Positions 42,250-50,564 of a stretch of 64,000 nucleotides of DNA are shown in pieces. The notes below the pieces were generated by a model that saw nothing but the letters and a program-made list of their open reading frames with translations, was not told the origin of the DNA and made no database searches. Each line of letters opens with the position of its first letter. Positions within the stretch are counted from its first letter, which is position 1. Source of the stretch: Actinomadura coerulea (lineage in GTDB: Bacteria > Actinomycetota > Actinomycetes > Streptosporangiales > Streptosporangiaceae); assembly GCF_014208105.1 (NCBI RefSeq), contig NZ_JACHMQ010000001.1:5394001-5458000 (forward strand), read 5' to 3'. The position numbers and the translations under genes were made by a program.

Positions 42250-43233
42250 GTGCGCGATCTGCTGACCCTGCCCAAGACCCACCTGCACGTCCACCTTGAG
42301 AGCACCATCCGCCGAGCCACTCTCCGCGAGATCGGCGCCGCCAACGGCGTGCGGGTGCCCGAGGACTTCGGCGGGTTCGGCGACTTCGCCTCCTTCTTCG
42401 CACAGAACGACCTGGTCCGCACCTGCCTGCGGCGGCCCGACGACTTCCGCCGCATCGCCTACGAGTTCTGCGAGGACGAGGCCGCCCAGGGCGTCCGGTA
42501 CGCCGAGGTCTCGTTCACGGCCGCCGCCCACGGAGAGCGCCTCGGCGACCTCGGCATGCCCCTGACGGCCGTCCTGGAGGGCCTTGAGGCGGGCGAGGAG
42601 GCCTTCGGCATCGAGTGCCGCCTGATCCTCGACCACTCCCGCCGCCGCTCCGTCGAGCGCGCCTGGCGGACCCTCGACCTGGCCCGCCGCCACGACCGCG
42701 TGGTCGGCGTCGGCCTGGCCGGCGACGAGGCCCACCCCGGCGGCCCGTTCACCGGGGTCTTCGACGCCGCCCACGAAGCCGGGCTCCACATCGTCCACCA
42801 CGCGGGCGAGGGCGAGGGCCCGGCCAGCATCCGGCAGGCGCTCGGCCCCGGCCGCACCGAACGGCTCGGCCACGGCATCCGGGTCCTGGACGATCCCGAC
42901 CTGGTGACCGAGGTCCGCGAACGCGGGATCCCCCTGGAGGTCTGCCCGTCCTCCAACGTCGCCCTGGGCTTCGTCCCGTCACTGGAGGCGCACCCCCTCC
43001 CCCGCCTCCGCGAGGCCGGTCTGCTGGTCACCCTCAACACGGATATCCCCGCCCTGATCAACACCCCTCTCGCGACCGAGTACGCCCACGTCCGCGCCAC
43101 CTTCGCCTATGACGACGCCGAACTGGCCGACCTGGCCCGAGCCGGGGTGACCGCCTCCTTCGCCCCTCCCCGCACCAAAGAGGCCCTCCGCGAAGCGATA
43201 ACCGCCTGGCTCACGGCACCTGCCTCCCCCTGA
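42250..43233 (+). CDS. add: adenosine deaminase-like amidohydrolase
   Basis: A 327-residue member of the metal-dependent adenosine/AMP deaminase family. Zinc ligands are in THLHVHLES (H13, H15), HHAGEGEG (H184, with E187), GHGIR (H208 region) and the aspartate of NTDIPAL (D265). In true adenosine deaminases this last motif is TDDP; here the second aspartate, which contacts the purine, is Ile266, so the substrate may not be adenosine. Aminofutalosine or another 6-aminopurine compound is possible. GTG 42250 aligns with the family N-terminus (DLLTLPKTHLH). It is divergent from the NADAR gene. Confidence 0.82.
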   Translation: MRDLLTLPKTHLHVHLESTIRRATLREIGAANGVRVPEDFGGFGDFASFFAQNDLVRTCLRRPDDFRRIAYEFCEDEAAQGVRYAEVSFTAAAHGERLGDLGMPLTAVLEGLEAGEEAFGIECRLILDHSRRRSVERAWRTLDLARRHDRVVGVGLAGDEAHPGGPFTGVFDAAHEAGLHIVHHAGEGEGPASIRQALGPGRTERLGHGIRVLDDPDLVTEVRERGIPLEVCPSSNVALGFVPSLEAHPLPRLREAGLLVTLNTDIPALINTPLATEYAHVRATFAYDDAELADLARAGVTASFAPPRTKEALREAITAWLTAPASP

Positions 43234-43255
43234 CCGGCCCACCGCGGCCGTGCGA

Positions 43256-43290
43256 GTCCCGCCCCGGACCCCACCCGCTCCGGGCGGGAC
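43256..43290. terminator. bulged 12-13-bp hairpin between convergent genes
   Basis: GTCCCGCCCCGGA (43256-43268) pairs with TCCGGGCGGGAC (43279-43290) with one bulged base, 23 bases past the adenosine deaminase-like stop and 89 before the VOC stop. Confidence 0.6.
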
Positions 43291-43378
43291 CGGAGGGGGC
43301 CCGGAGGGGGCTGGCGTGGTCTTTGAACCAGTGTCCAGCACGGCGCCGCACACCGGAAGCCGAACGTCGTTCTGTGGA

Positions 43379-43768
43379 TTACTCGACCGGAACCTCGGGC
43401 TCGGGGAGGAAGAGGCAGAACGGGCGCCCCACGGGGTCCAGGCAGACCCGGACGTCATCCTCCGGCTGGAAGTCGGCCAGGACGGCGCCCACGGCCTCCG
43501 CGTGCTTCAAGGCGGCTTCCAGATCGTCCACCTCGAAGTCCAGGTGGACCATCTGCAGTTGGGCGCCCTCGGCGGCGGGCCAGGTCGGGGCCTTGTAGAG
43601 GGGCTCCCTCTGGAACGACAGGCCGGTGCCGCCGCCGGGAGGGCGCAGCTTCACCCAGTCGGGCTCGTCCTGCACGACCGTCCAACCGAGGAGGCGCCGG
43701 TAGAAGTCCGCCAGCGCGTGCGGGTCGGGGGCGTCCAGGACCGGGGCGGACAGGGTCAGGCGGCTCAT
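43379..43768 (-). CDS. VOC family (glyoxalase/bleomycin-resistance fold) protein
   Basis: A 129-residue vicinal-oxygen-chelate protein made of two beta-alpha-beta-beta-beta modules. Typical strands are APVLDAPDPHALADFYRRLL, VKLRPPGGG, QMVHLDFEVDDLEAAL and VCLDPVGRPFCLFL. Metal-ligand positions are only partly conserved (H in MVHLDF), so an enzyme or a small-molecule binder are both possible. It follows the clpC terminator in the same direction and appears to be its own unit. Confidence 0.9.
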   Translation of the reverse strand: MSRLTLSAPVLDAPDPHALADFYRRLLGWTVVQDEPDWVKLRPPGGGTGLSFQREPLYKAPTWPAAEGAQLQMVHLDFEVDDLEAALKHAEAVGAVLADFQPEDDVRVCLDPVGRPFCLFLPEPEVPVE

Positions 43769-43832
43769 GGCGGCTCCCGGGAGCAGTCGATCATGTGAGG
43801 GGATAGCTGCCCGCGAGGAGCCCGGACATGCG

Positions 43833-43868
43833 AAAGGCCCGCGACCTAGTACACGGTCGCGGGCCTTT
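43833..43868 (-). terminator. intrinsic terminator of clpC
   Basis: AAAGGCCCGCGACC (43833-43846), an eight-base loop, and GGTCGCGGGCCTTT (43855-43868): a perfect 14-bp stem starting 13 bases past the clpC stop. On the minus strand the stem ends in TTT. Confidence 0.92.
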
Positions 43869-43880
43869 GCGCGCGGGACG

Positions 43881-46415
43881 TCAGTCCTTGTTGAAGTTGA
43901 CCGCGCCCTCGATGGGCGGCGGGCTGTCCGGAACGGTCGACGGCTTCGGCACGCCCTTGAAGGTGAACTTGGCGTTCTCGGCCGAGTCGGTGTTGTCGGG
44001 GTCGAAGCCCTCGGTGCCGACGATGACGATCTGGCCGGGCTTGAGCTCGTTGTAGAGGATCTTCTCCGACAGGTTGTCCTCGATCTCGCGCTGGATGGTG
44101 CGGCGCAGCGGCCGGGCGCCCAGCACCGGGTCGTAGCCGCGGATCGCGAGCAGGTCCTTGGCCTCCTGCCGCAGCTCGATGCCCATGTCGCGGTCGTGGA
44201 GCCGCTGGTCGACCTTGGCGATCATCAGATCCACGATCTGGATGATCTCCTTGGGCGTGAGCTGGTGGAACACCACCGTGTCATCGACACGGTTGAGGAA
44301 CTCGGGCCGGAAGTGCTGCTTGAGCTCCTCCGACACCTTGGCCTTCATCCGCTCGTAGGAGCCCTGCTCGTCGTTCTGCCGCGCGAACCCCATCGACACG
44401 CCCTTGGAGATGTCCTTGGACCCAAGGTTGGTCGTCATGATGATGACGGTGTTCTTGAAGTCCACCACCCGGCCCTGGGCGTCGGTGAGCCGGCCGTCCT
44501 CCAGGATCTGCAGCAGCGAGTTGAAGATGTCCTGGTGGGCCTTCTCGATCTCGTCGAACAGCACCACCGAGAACGGCTTGCGCCGCACCTTCTCGGTCAG
44601 CTGACCGCCCTCCTCATACCCGACATAGCCGGGCGGAGAACCGAACAGCCGCGACACCGTGTGCTTCTCCATGAACTCCGACATGTCCAGCTGGATCAGC
44701 GCGTCCTCGTCACCGAACAGGAACTCCGCCAGCGTCTTGGACAACTCGGTCTTGCCCACCCCCGACGGCCCCGCGAAGATGAACGACCCACCCGGCCGCT
44801 TGGGGTCCTTCAACCCCGCACGCGTCCGCCGGATCGACTGCGACAGCGCCCGGATCGCGTCCTCCTGCCCGATCACCCGCTTGTGGAGCTCGTCCTCCAT
44901 CCGCAGCAGCCGGGTCGACTCCTCCTCGGTCAGCTTGAACACCGGGATCCCCGTCGCGGTGGCCAGCACCTCGGCGATCAGCTCGTCGGTGACCTCGGCC
45001 ACCACGTCCATGTCGCCGGCCTTCCACTCCTTCTCCCGCTGCGCCTTCTGCCCCAGCAGCTGCTTCTCCGAATCACGCAGCGCCGCCGCCTTCTCGAAGT
45101 CCTGCGCGTCGATCGCCGACTCCTTGTCACGACGCACATCAGCGATCTTCTCGTCGTACTCGCGCAGGTCCGGCGGCGCCGTCATCCGCCGGATCCGCAT
45201 CCGCGACCCCGCCTCATCGATCAGATCGATCGCCTTGTCCGGCAGGAACCGATCGGAGATGTAGCGGTCGGCCAACTGCGCCGCGGCCACCAGCGCACTG
45301 TCGGTGATCGACACCCGGTGATGCGCCTCGTACCGGTCCCGCAACCCCTTCAAGATCTCGATCGTGTGCGACAACGACGGCTCGGCCACCTGAATCGGCT
45401 GGAACCGCCGCTCCAGCGCCGCGTCCTTCTCCAGATGCTTGCGGTACTCATCCAGCGTCGTCGCGCCGATCGTCTGCAGCTCACCACGCGCCAGCATCGG
45501 CTTCAGGATCGACGCCGCGTCGATCGCGCCCTCCGCCGCACCCGCACCCACCAACGTGTGCAGCTCATCGATGAACAAGATGATGTCACCGCGGGTCCGG
45601 ATCTCCTTGAGCACCTTCTTCAGACGCTCCTCGAAATCACCCCGATACCGCGAACCCGCCACCAAAGCACCCAGATCCAGGGTGTAGAGCTGCTTGTCCT
45701 TGAGCGTCTCGGGCACCTCACCCTTGACGATCTTCTGCGCCAGCCCCTCCACCACCGCGGTCTTACCCACACCCGGCTCACCCACCAGCACCGGATTGTT
45801 CTTGGTACGCCGCGACAGCACCTGCATGACCCGCTCGATCTCCTTGTCCCGGCCGATCACCGGGTCGAGCTTGCCCTCACGCGCCGCCTGCGTCAGATTC
45901 CGACCGAACTGATCCAGCACCAACGACGTCGACGGAGCCGCCTCCGACGGACCACCCGAAGCCGCCGGCTCCTTGCCCTGGTACCCGTGCAGCAACTGGA
46001 TCACCTGCTGCCGCACCCGGTTCAGATCCGCACCCAACTTCACCAGCACCTGCGCCGCGACACCCTCACCCTCCCGGATCAACCCCAGAAGAATGTGCTC
46101 GGTACCGATGTAGTTGTGACCCAGCTGCAACGCCTCACGCAGCGACAGCTCCAAAACCTTCTTCGCCCGCGGAGTGAACGGGATATGACCAGAGGGAGCC
46201 TGCTGCCCCTGACCAATGATCTCCTCGACCTGCTGACGCACGGCCTCAAGACTGATCCCCAGACTCTCCAGAGCCTTGGCCGCAACACCCTCACCCTCGT
46301 GGATCAGACCCAGGAGGATGTGCTCGGTGCCGATGTAGTTGTGGTTGAGCATCCTGGCCTCTTCCTGAGCCAGAACGACAACCCGCCGCGCGCGGTCGGT
46401 GAACCTCTCGAACAT
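43881..46415 (-). CDS. clpC: ATP-dependent Clp protease ATPase subunit ClpC
   Basis: Hexameric unfoldase that feeds proteins to ClpP in the cytoplasm. At 844 residues it has: two Clp-N repeats (about 1-145, NHNYIGTEHILLGLI and GHNYIGTEHILLGLI), first AAA+ domain with Walker A GEPGVGKT (212-219), a UVR/middle domain (EKAAALRDSEKQLL), second AAA+ domain with GPSGVGKT, and a D2-small C-terminus. ATG 46415 (MFERFTDRARR) has GAGGAG seven bases upstream; a longer frame start at 46430 is less likely. It lies next to lsr2 as in Mycobacterium. Three ClgR-like boxes occur in its upstream region and a strong terminator follows. Confidence 0.97.
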   Translation of the reverse strand: MFERFTDRARRVVVLAQEEARMLNHNYIGTEHILLGLIHEGEGVAAKALESLGISLEAVRQQVEEIIGQGQQAPSGHIPFTPRAKKVLELSLREALQLGHNYIGTEHILLGLIREGEGVAAQVLVKLGADLNRVRQQVIQLLHGYQGKEPAASGGPSEAAPSTSLVLDQFGRNLTQAAREGKLDPVIGRDKEIERVMQVLSRRTKNNPVLVGEPGVGKTAVVEGLAQKIVKGEVPETLKDKQLYTLDLGALVAGSRYRGDFEERLKKVLKEIRTRGDIILFIDELHTLVGAGAAEGAIDAASILKPMLARGELQTIGATTLDEYRKHLEKDAALERRFQPIQVAEPSLSHTIEILKGLRDRYEAHHRVSITDSALVAAAQLADRYISDRFLPDKAIDLIDEAGSRMRIRRMTAPPDLREYDEKIADVRRDKESAIDAQDFEKAAALRDSEKQLLGQKAQREKEWKAGDMDVVAEVTDELIAEVLATATGIPVFKLTEEESTRLLRMEDELHKRVIGQEDAIRALSQSIRRTRAGLKDPKRPGGSFIFAGPSGVGKTELSKTLAEFLFGDEDALIQLDMSEFMEKHTVSRLFGSPPGYVGYEEGGQLTEKVRRKPFSVVLFDEIEKAHQDIFNSLLQILEDGRLTDAQGRVVDFKNTVIIMTTNLGSKDISKGVSMGFARQNDEQGSYERMKAKVSEELKQHFRPEFLNRVDDTVVFHQLTPKEIIQIVDLMIAKVDQRLHDRDMGIELRQEAKDLLAIRGYDPVLGARPLRRTIQREIEDNLSEKILYNELKPGQIVIVGTEGFDPDNTDSAENAKFTFKGVPKPSTVPDSPPPIEGAVNFNKD

Positions 46416-46588
46416 CTCGTCGCTCCTCACAGAGCGGTTGGGCAGAGTCCGGAACGTCCGGAACTGTCCTTCCGCATGCTAGCCCGCCCCGAGGAGGCCG
46501 CCCGGTGCACTCCCACCAGGAGACGTTCCCCAGCTATGCGCTGTTCAGTCTCATCCAACTACCGCATCGGTGCGTCATGTTCCCGCTA

Positions 46589-46602
46589 CGCCCCAAGCGA
46601 AC
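46589..46602 (-). promoter_or_regulatory. ClgR-like box 1 upstream of clpC
   Basis: Plus strand CGC-CCCAA-GCGAAC; on the clpC strand it reads GTTCGC-N5-GCG, the Streptomyces ClgR operator as I recall it. It lies 174 bases before the clpC ATG within the longer block CGCTACGCCNCAAGCGAACGA, which recurs 130 bases away. Confidence 0.6.
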
Positions 46603-46718
46603 GAGGGGCTTTCCGCAGGTCGGTCAAGGCGCGGGCCGAGAGTGCCGAATGAGGGTGGAGTTTCCACCCGCGGGGCCTGTGTACCTCACGCCGGACGCAC
46701 CGAACCGCACAGGCGCTA

Positions 46719-46732
46719 CGCCACAAGCGAAC
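46719..46732 (-). promoter_or_regulatory. ClgR-like box 2 upstream of clpC
   Basis: Plus strand CGC-CACAA-GCGAAC, the same orientation and nearly identical flanks (CGCTACGCC...AAGCGAACGA) as box 1. Confidence 0.55.
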
Positions 46733-46764
46733 GACTCGCCCCGCTGACGGCGGACGACTCACGG

Positions 46765-46778
46765 CGCGAACGGCGAAC
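46765..46778 (-). promoter_or_regulatory. ClgR-like box 3
   Basis: Plus strand CGC-GAACG-GCGAAC. It lies 46 bases beyond box 2, close to the lsr2 3' end, and touches the weak hairpin there (CGGCCCG 46778-46784 / CGGGCCG 46800-46806) that may terminate lsr2. Confidence 0.4.
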
Positions 46779-46823
46779 GGCCCGCCTCGCGAACGAAGAC
46801 GGGCCGCCGGCGGTCCGTGCGGA

Positions 46824-47147
46824 TCAGTTGGCCGCCTCGTACTGCTCGATCACGTGAGCCGGGATGCGCCCGCGCTCATTGACCTTGATGCCGTTGTTCT
46901 TGGCCCAGGCGCGGATCTCGGCGCTGCGTTCACGGCTGGAAGCGCCGCGCTGCCGGCGGCGGCGGTTGACCGTGCCCGCCTTACGGGACTTCTCGACGAA
47001 CGGCTGCAGCGATTCCCGCAGCTTCGTCGCGTTGGCGCCACTGAGGTCGATCTCGTAGGAGGCGCCGTCGATCGAGAACGCTACGGTCTCGTCCGCCTCG
47101 CCACCGTCGAGGTCGTCGACGAGAAGCACTTGAACCTTCTGTGCCAT
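46824..47147 (-). CDS. lsr2: nucleoid-associated protein Lsr2
   Basis: A 107-residue H-NS-like xenogeneic silencer of actinobacteria. The N-terminal dimerisation domain (MAQKVQVLLVDDLDGGEADE to about 58) is followed by a basic linker and the C-terminal DNA-binding domain with the AT-hook-like RGR (92-94) in VNERGRIPAHV. It coats A+T-rich DNA and silences acquired genes. ATG 47147 has AAAGG at proper distance. It lies upstream of clpC in the same direction, the order seen in Mycobacterium (Rv3597c-Rv3596c). A promoter with near-consensus boxes lies about 45 bases upstream. Confidence 0.97.
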   Translation of the reverse strand: MAQKVQVLLVDDLDGGEADETVAFSIDGASYEIDLSGANATKLRESLQPFVEKSRKAGTVNRRRRQRGASSRERSAEIRAWAKNNGIKVNERGRIPAHVIEQYEAAN

Positions 47148-47192
47148 GGGGACAGACCTTTCAGCTTGAGCAAACTCCAATCGAGTGCCAAA

Positions 47193-47220
47193 GATATACC
47201 TAGAACTTCGCGGATGACAA
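47193..47220 (-). promoter_or_regulatory. lsr2 promoter
   Basis: On the minus strand TTGTCA (47220-47215), 16 bases, TATATC (47198-47193). It predicts a start near 47186 and a leader of about 40 bases. The surrounding sequence is unusually A+T-rich for this window. Confidence 0.6.
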
Positions 47221-48126
47221 TTCCAGCATCCGCCGTGAACCGGCACTCGCACGAAGTCGCCTTGCCGCTCGTGACCGGCTGTAATCGGCCTCATCGTTTC
47301 GGGTGCGCACGCTCCTCGGGCGACGGGCGGATCCGGCCCGGTGTCCATGAATTTCCAAGCGCCGGCGCCGCGTCCGGGTTTTCAGGCGTGACCGGTGTCA
47401 CGGCCCGCCGCGCTGACCTGCACCGCCGCCCGCGCATTGCCCAGGGTTTGCGGGCGGCACCGGCGGCACGGCGATTAACCTCACGTATCGCCACTAACCG
47501 CGCACCCGCACTCTAAAACGCAGCAGACCACGGCACCTGATCAACGTCCGGACCGGCGGATGTGGACGAATAACGACCTGACGCCCCGCACCGAAATCTG
47601 TTGCCGCGGCCGGACCCGCGAAGTCCGCGCCCTGCTCAGGACGCGGATCTGGCGCATCGGCCCTCGTCCCCGCGAAATCAGGAGATTTGGACACAATCCC
47701 ACCGTCCGCCCCCGTTCTTCGGCCCGGTGCCGCGGCCCTGAGGCAAGCCCGCCTCCGGCCACACCCCCGCCACCGGCATGTCGCACGAAAGGTCCGTTCC
47801 AAGGGCGAGAGCCCGCCATCCGAAGCAAGTCCACGGCCGCCGACAAGCGGTGTCGTTCTGGCCACCGCAACAGCATCGGAGGGAACTGTCAAAGCGGAGG
47901 CGACATCCGGGACGAGACACATCCCGCCGGTTTCAGGACCGTAACCGGAACGAGCGGGCATATGGCGCCGGCCTCTCGGGCGTCCGGAAACAGCGGCCAT
48001 CTCGGCGAAACATGTATGGCGCATGCGAGTGGACCAGGGCACGCGCCCGGCCGCGCACGCGAGTACGCGGTATCGGACGGGTGTTATCGGGCCCCGCGCG
48101 CACCTCCCGGTGCGGCGGAGAGGGCC
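47221..48126. other. long region without a supportable gene
   Basis: About 900 bases. Open frames exist on both strands (for example 47494-48042 minus and 47560-48813 plus), but third codon positions are not GC-biased as in the real genes around, no family is recognised, and the plus frame runs antisense into the RDD genes. The region is somewhat richer in A+T and lies upstream of lsr2; it may be Lsr2-bound spacer or decayed DNA. Confidence 0.55.
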
Positions 48127-48750
48127 TCAGAAGGCCGAGGATTCGGGCCGCGGGCGCTTTACCACGAGCGTCCCCGCGAGCCTGTCGTGAACAGCCTGCC
48201 GGCGATCGCCCTCGAACACGGCCCCCGCGTTCACGACCCAGAAGATGCTCGCGAGCAGACCGAGTACCGGAATCGGACGCAGCCCGATCGGCACCGAATA
48301 GGCGGCGGCCCGCAGAACGCACCGCAGAACGTCCGGACGCGTGGACGCGTCCACGACATTCGCGCCCGGCGGAGCGGCGGCCTCCGCGGGCTCGGGGGCC
48401 GCCAGGGGCACGAAACCCGGTACGGACACGGGGAGGGCCGACACGTCGCCGCGCCCGGCGCTCCCACCCGCTCCGCCGGCCCCCTCTGGCGCCGCTTCAG
48501 GCGCCTCCTGAGGCGTCGCCGCGACCACCTCGATGCCCGCGACGCGCTTGCCGAGCGTCCGGCCCCAGAGGGCGAGCTGGATCGCCTCGTACAGCAGCAT
48601 GCATCCGGCCACGGCGGACGGAGCGACAACGTCCGCCGTGTGCCCGGACACCAGTTCGCGGACGACGAGAACGACGGGGACGCCGACGACGAGCGTGTCG
48701 ACTACGCGTGCCAGGAGCCTCTGCCCCGGCTCGGCGAGCGGTGCCGCCAT
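48127..48750 (-). CDS. RDD family membrane protein
   Basis: A 207-residue protein with the RDD-family core: LLARVVDTLVVGVPVVLVV as first span, LLYEAIQLALWGRTLGKRVAGIEVV around the second, and the C-terminal HDRLAGTLVVKR. An Ala/Pro/Gly-rich loop of about 60 residues sits between spans. The function of the family is unsettled. ATG 48750 is chosen: AAGG upstream and seven bases after the preceding RDD stop. It forms a tandem pair with the next gene upstream. Confidence 0.82.
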   Translation of the reverse strand: MAAPLAEPGQRLLARVVDTLVVGVPVVLVVRELVSGHTADVVAPSAVAGCMLLYEAIQLALWGRTLGKRVAGIEVVAATPQEAPEAAPEGAGGAGGSAGRGDVSALPVSVPGFVPLAAPEPAEAAAPPGANVVDASTRPDVLRCVLRAAAYSVPIGLRPIPVLGLLASIFWVVNAGAVFEGDRRQAVHDRLAGTLVVKRPRPESSAF

Positions 48751-48757
48751 CGTGGCC

Positions 48758-49555
48758 TTAGCCCGCGTACTCGGAGTACTCGGACTCGTCATATCCGACC
48801 CGCTCGTCAATGACGAGAGTGCCGGCGAAGCGATCGTGCAGCGACTGATGCAGAGGCTGGTCCCAGATCGCCCACAGGTAGGCCATCAGCGCGCCCGCCC
48901 AGACCAGCACCATCCCGTACGCGGCGTAGTCCCAGACCATCACCGCCAAGACGAGGAAGAAGAAAACGCCTAGCTGGTAGCCGACGTGAGTGATCCCGGC
49001 GCGCCAGACAGCCTGCGTCGTGGTGATCGGGGTGCCCGCGGGCCTCGCCTGCACGACCCCGAGGCCCAGAACGCGCTTCCCCAGCGTGCGCCCCCACATG
49101 GACAACTGCACGGCCTCATAGATGAACGGAAGCACAGACAGGACGCAGAAGAGGGTGAAGATGATGGGCCAGTTCCACACGCCCCCCTCGTCCTCGGTCT
49201 TGCTGCCCGGCTTGCCCAGACCGAATGCGCCGATCGTCACCGGCAGGACGAGGGCGAACCCGAAGACCGCGACGAGCGCGTTGTCAATGATTCGCGCGCC
49301 CGCCCTACGGTGGATCGGCGCCAGCGACACATCACCGCCGTCGTCGTACGAGCCGTAGTCGTCATAGCCGGGCTGCTGGTTCCACTGCTGCTGTTGCGTC
49401 TGCCATTGCTCCTGTGGCTGTTGCTGCCACTGCTGCTGGGACGACTGCTGCTGTGGTTGCTGCCACTGAGAACCTTGGTACGGAGGGGGCGGGCCGTAGG
49501 AACCCTGCCCCTGCTGTGGCTGGTAAGGCCCCCCGCGGTGGTGGGAATCGCTCAT
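48758..49555 (-). CDS. RDD family membrane protein with Gln-rich N-terminus
   Basis: A 265-residue protein. The first 75 residues are Gln/Pro/Tyr/Gly-rich and surely disordered. The RDD core follows: APIHRRAGARIIDNALVAVFG, LPFIYEAVQLSMWGRTLGKRV and LHDRFAGTLVID, with four to five spans. It is five bases after the start side of the argA-type gene stop and seven bases before the second RDD start, so the three are likely one transcript. The role is unknown; RDD proteins are often membrane chaperone or transport-like. Confidence 0.88.
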   Translation of the reverse strand: MSDSHHRGGPYQPQQGQGSYGPPPPYQGSQWQQPQQQSSQQQWQQQPQEQWQTQQQQWNQQPGYDDYGSYDDGGDVSLAPIHRRAGARIIDNALVAVFGFALVLPVTIGAFGLGKPGSKTEDEGGVWNWPIIFTLFCVLSVLPFIYEAVQLSMWGRTLGKRVLGLGVVQARPAGTPITTTQAVWRAGITHVGYQLGVFFFLVLAVMVWDYAAYGMVLVWAGALMAYLWAIWDQPLHQSLHDRFAGTLVIDERVGYDESEYSEYAG

Positions 49556-49560
49556 TAGGG

Positions 49561-50082
49561 TCAGTCCTCCAGGCGAAGCAGCATCCGGGTGTTGCCCAAC
49601 GTATTCGGCTTGACCCGGTCGAGGTCCAAGAACTCTGCCACGCCTTCGTCGTAGGAGCGGAGAAGTTCCTCATACACCTCTGGCGACACCGGAGTCCCCA
49701 GGATCTGCTGGAAGCCGTGGCGAGCGAAGAACTCCACCTCGAAGGTAAGGCAGAACACCCTTCGCACGCCGAGTTCACGGGCGTTCTCCAAGAGGCGGGT
49801 CACGATCCGGTGCCCGATTCCCCGTCCCTCGCATCCCTTGTCCACGGCGACCGAGCGGACCTCCGCGAGGTCCTCCCACATGATGTGGAGGGCGCCGCAG
49901 CCGATGACCGGCCCGGGCGTCCCGTGCTGGATGTCCTCGGCGACCCAGAACTCCTGGACGTCCTCGTACAGCTTGACGGTCGTCTTCTTCAGCAGGCGAC
50001 GCCCCGACCCGGCGTACAGGTCGACGAGCCTGCGGATCTCCTGGACGTCGGCGGTGCGGGCACGCCGGATCACGACTTCCAC
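49561..50082 (-). CDS. argA: short-form N-acetylglutamate synthase (GNAT)
   Basis: A 173-residue stand-alone GNAT acetyltransferase that resembles M. tuberculosis Rv2747, which acetylates glutamate or glutamine in arginine synthesis. Shared blocks: VIRRARTADVQEIRRLVDLY, VQEFWVAED, GCGALHIMWEDLAEVRSVAV, the acetyl-CoA loop GCEGRGIGHRIVTRLL, VFCLTFEVEFFARHGF and GVAEFLDLDRVKPNTLGN. It lacks the kinase-like domain of E. coli ArgA. It starts at GTG 50082. Confidence 0.9.
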   Translation of the reverse strand: MEVVIRRARTADVQEIRRLVDLYAGSGRRLLKKTTVKLYEDVQEFWVAEDIQHGTPGPVIGCGALHIMWEDLAEVRSVAVDKGCEGRGIGHRIVTRLLENARELGVRRVFCLTFEVEFFARHGFQQILGTPVSPEVYEELLRSYDEGVAEFLDLDRVKPNTLGNTRMLLRLED

Positions 50083-50292
50083 AAACAGGCGAGATTATCG
50101 AACGTCTCGGCCCGCCAGGGAACGCCCTCCCGCCCACCAGCGCCGAGCACCGCGCGCGAGTGACTAGATAAAAGGGACTAGACACTCCCCGGGTCCACCC
50201 GAGAAGCGGCCCGGGACGGGGCGCGGGGCGCGGCCCATCCGGCGCCTCCCTCGTTCACCGCGCCGCGTGACCTGCGAATTCGCATGTTCTGG

Positions 50293-50321
50293 TTGGCATC
50301 CAATGCGGGGTCCGTTAGTGT
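50293..50321 (+). promoter_or_regulatory. promoter of the riboswitch-NlpC/P60 transcript
   Basis: TTGGCA (50293-50298), 17 bases, TAGTGT (50316-50321). The predicted start is near 50328, about 30 bases ahead of the riboswitch and 235 ahead of the GTG. Confidence 0.55.
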
Positions 50322-50359
50322 CCTGCGCTGACATCGGCCCACCGCAGGACGGAGGCCGA

Positions 50360-50548
50360 TCCGCCGAGTCCCACGGGTCGCAGCCAGCCGCCCGAGGAGC
50401 CGGGGACCCACTTTCGGGAGCGTTCGGGGATTCGCCCCTGAGCGACCGACCGTGAGGGGTGAATCCGCTTTCGCGGGGCGATCGGTTCGCTCGCGGACGC
50501 GGACGGGCCGCTCCGGCCCCAACCCGTCAGCTCACCCGGTAGGCGGCT
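50360..50548 (+). promoter_or_regulatory. cyclic di-AMP (ydaO/yuaA) riboswitch
   Basis: The long leader of the NlpC/P60 gene shows ydaO hallmarks: CCGCCGAGTCCC at the 5' end, GGGGTGAATCCGC in the middle, and the diagnostic AACCCGTCAGCTCACCCGGT near the 3' end. CCGCC (50361-50365) can pair with GGCGG (50542-50546) to close P1. The ribosome site GAGGAGAGGAG follows within a few bases. In Streptomyces this class lowers expression of cell-wall hydrolases when c-di-AMP is high. DisA, the producer, is encoded at 38049. Confidence 0.9.
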
Positions 50549-50564
50549 GAGGAGAGGAGTATTC

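Noticed and set aside
43767..46652. 961-codon plus-strand frame
   Set aside because: Antisense of clpC, rich in Leu/His/Arg, no similarity.
47162..47186. HAIR (HspR) element near lsr2, from CTTGAG...CGAG
   Set aside because: Spacing and right half do not match CTTGAGT-N7-ACTCAAG.
47494..48042. 182-codon minus-strand frame upstream of lsr2
   Set aside because: No GC bias at third positions, no recognised motif, no ribosome site.
47560..48813. 417-codon plus-strand frame
   Set aside because: Runs antisense into both RDD genes; Arg/Pro-rich chance frame.
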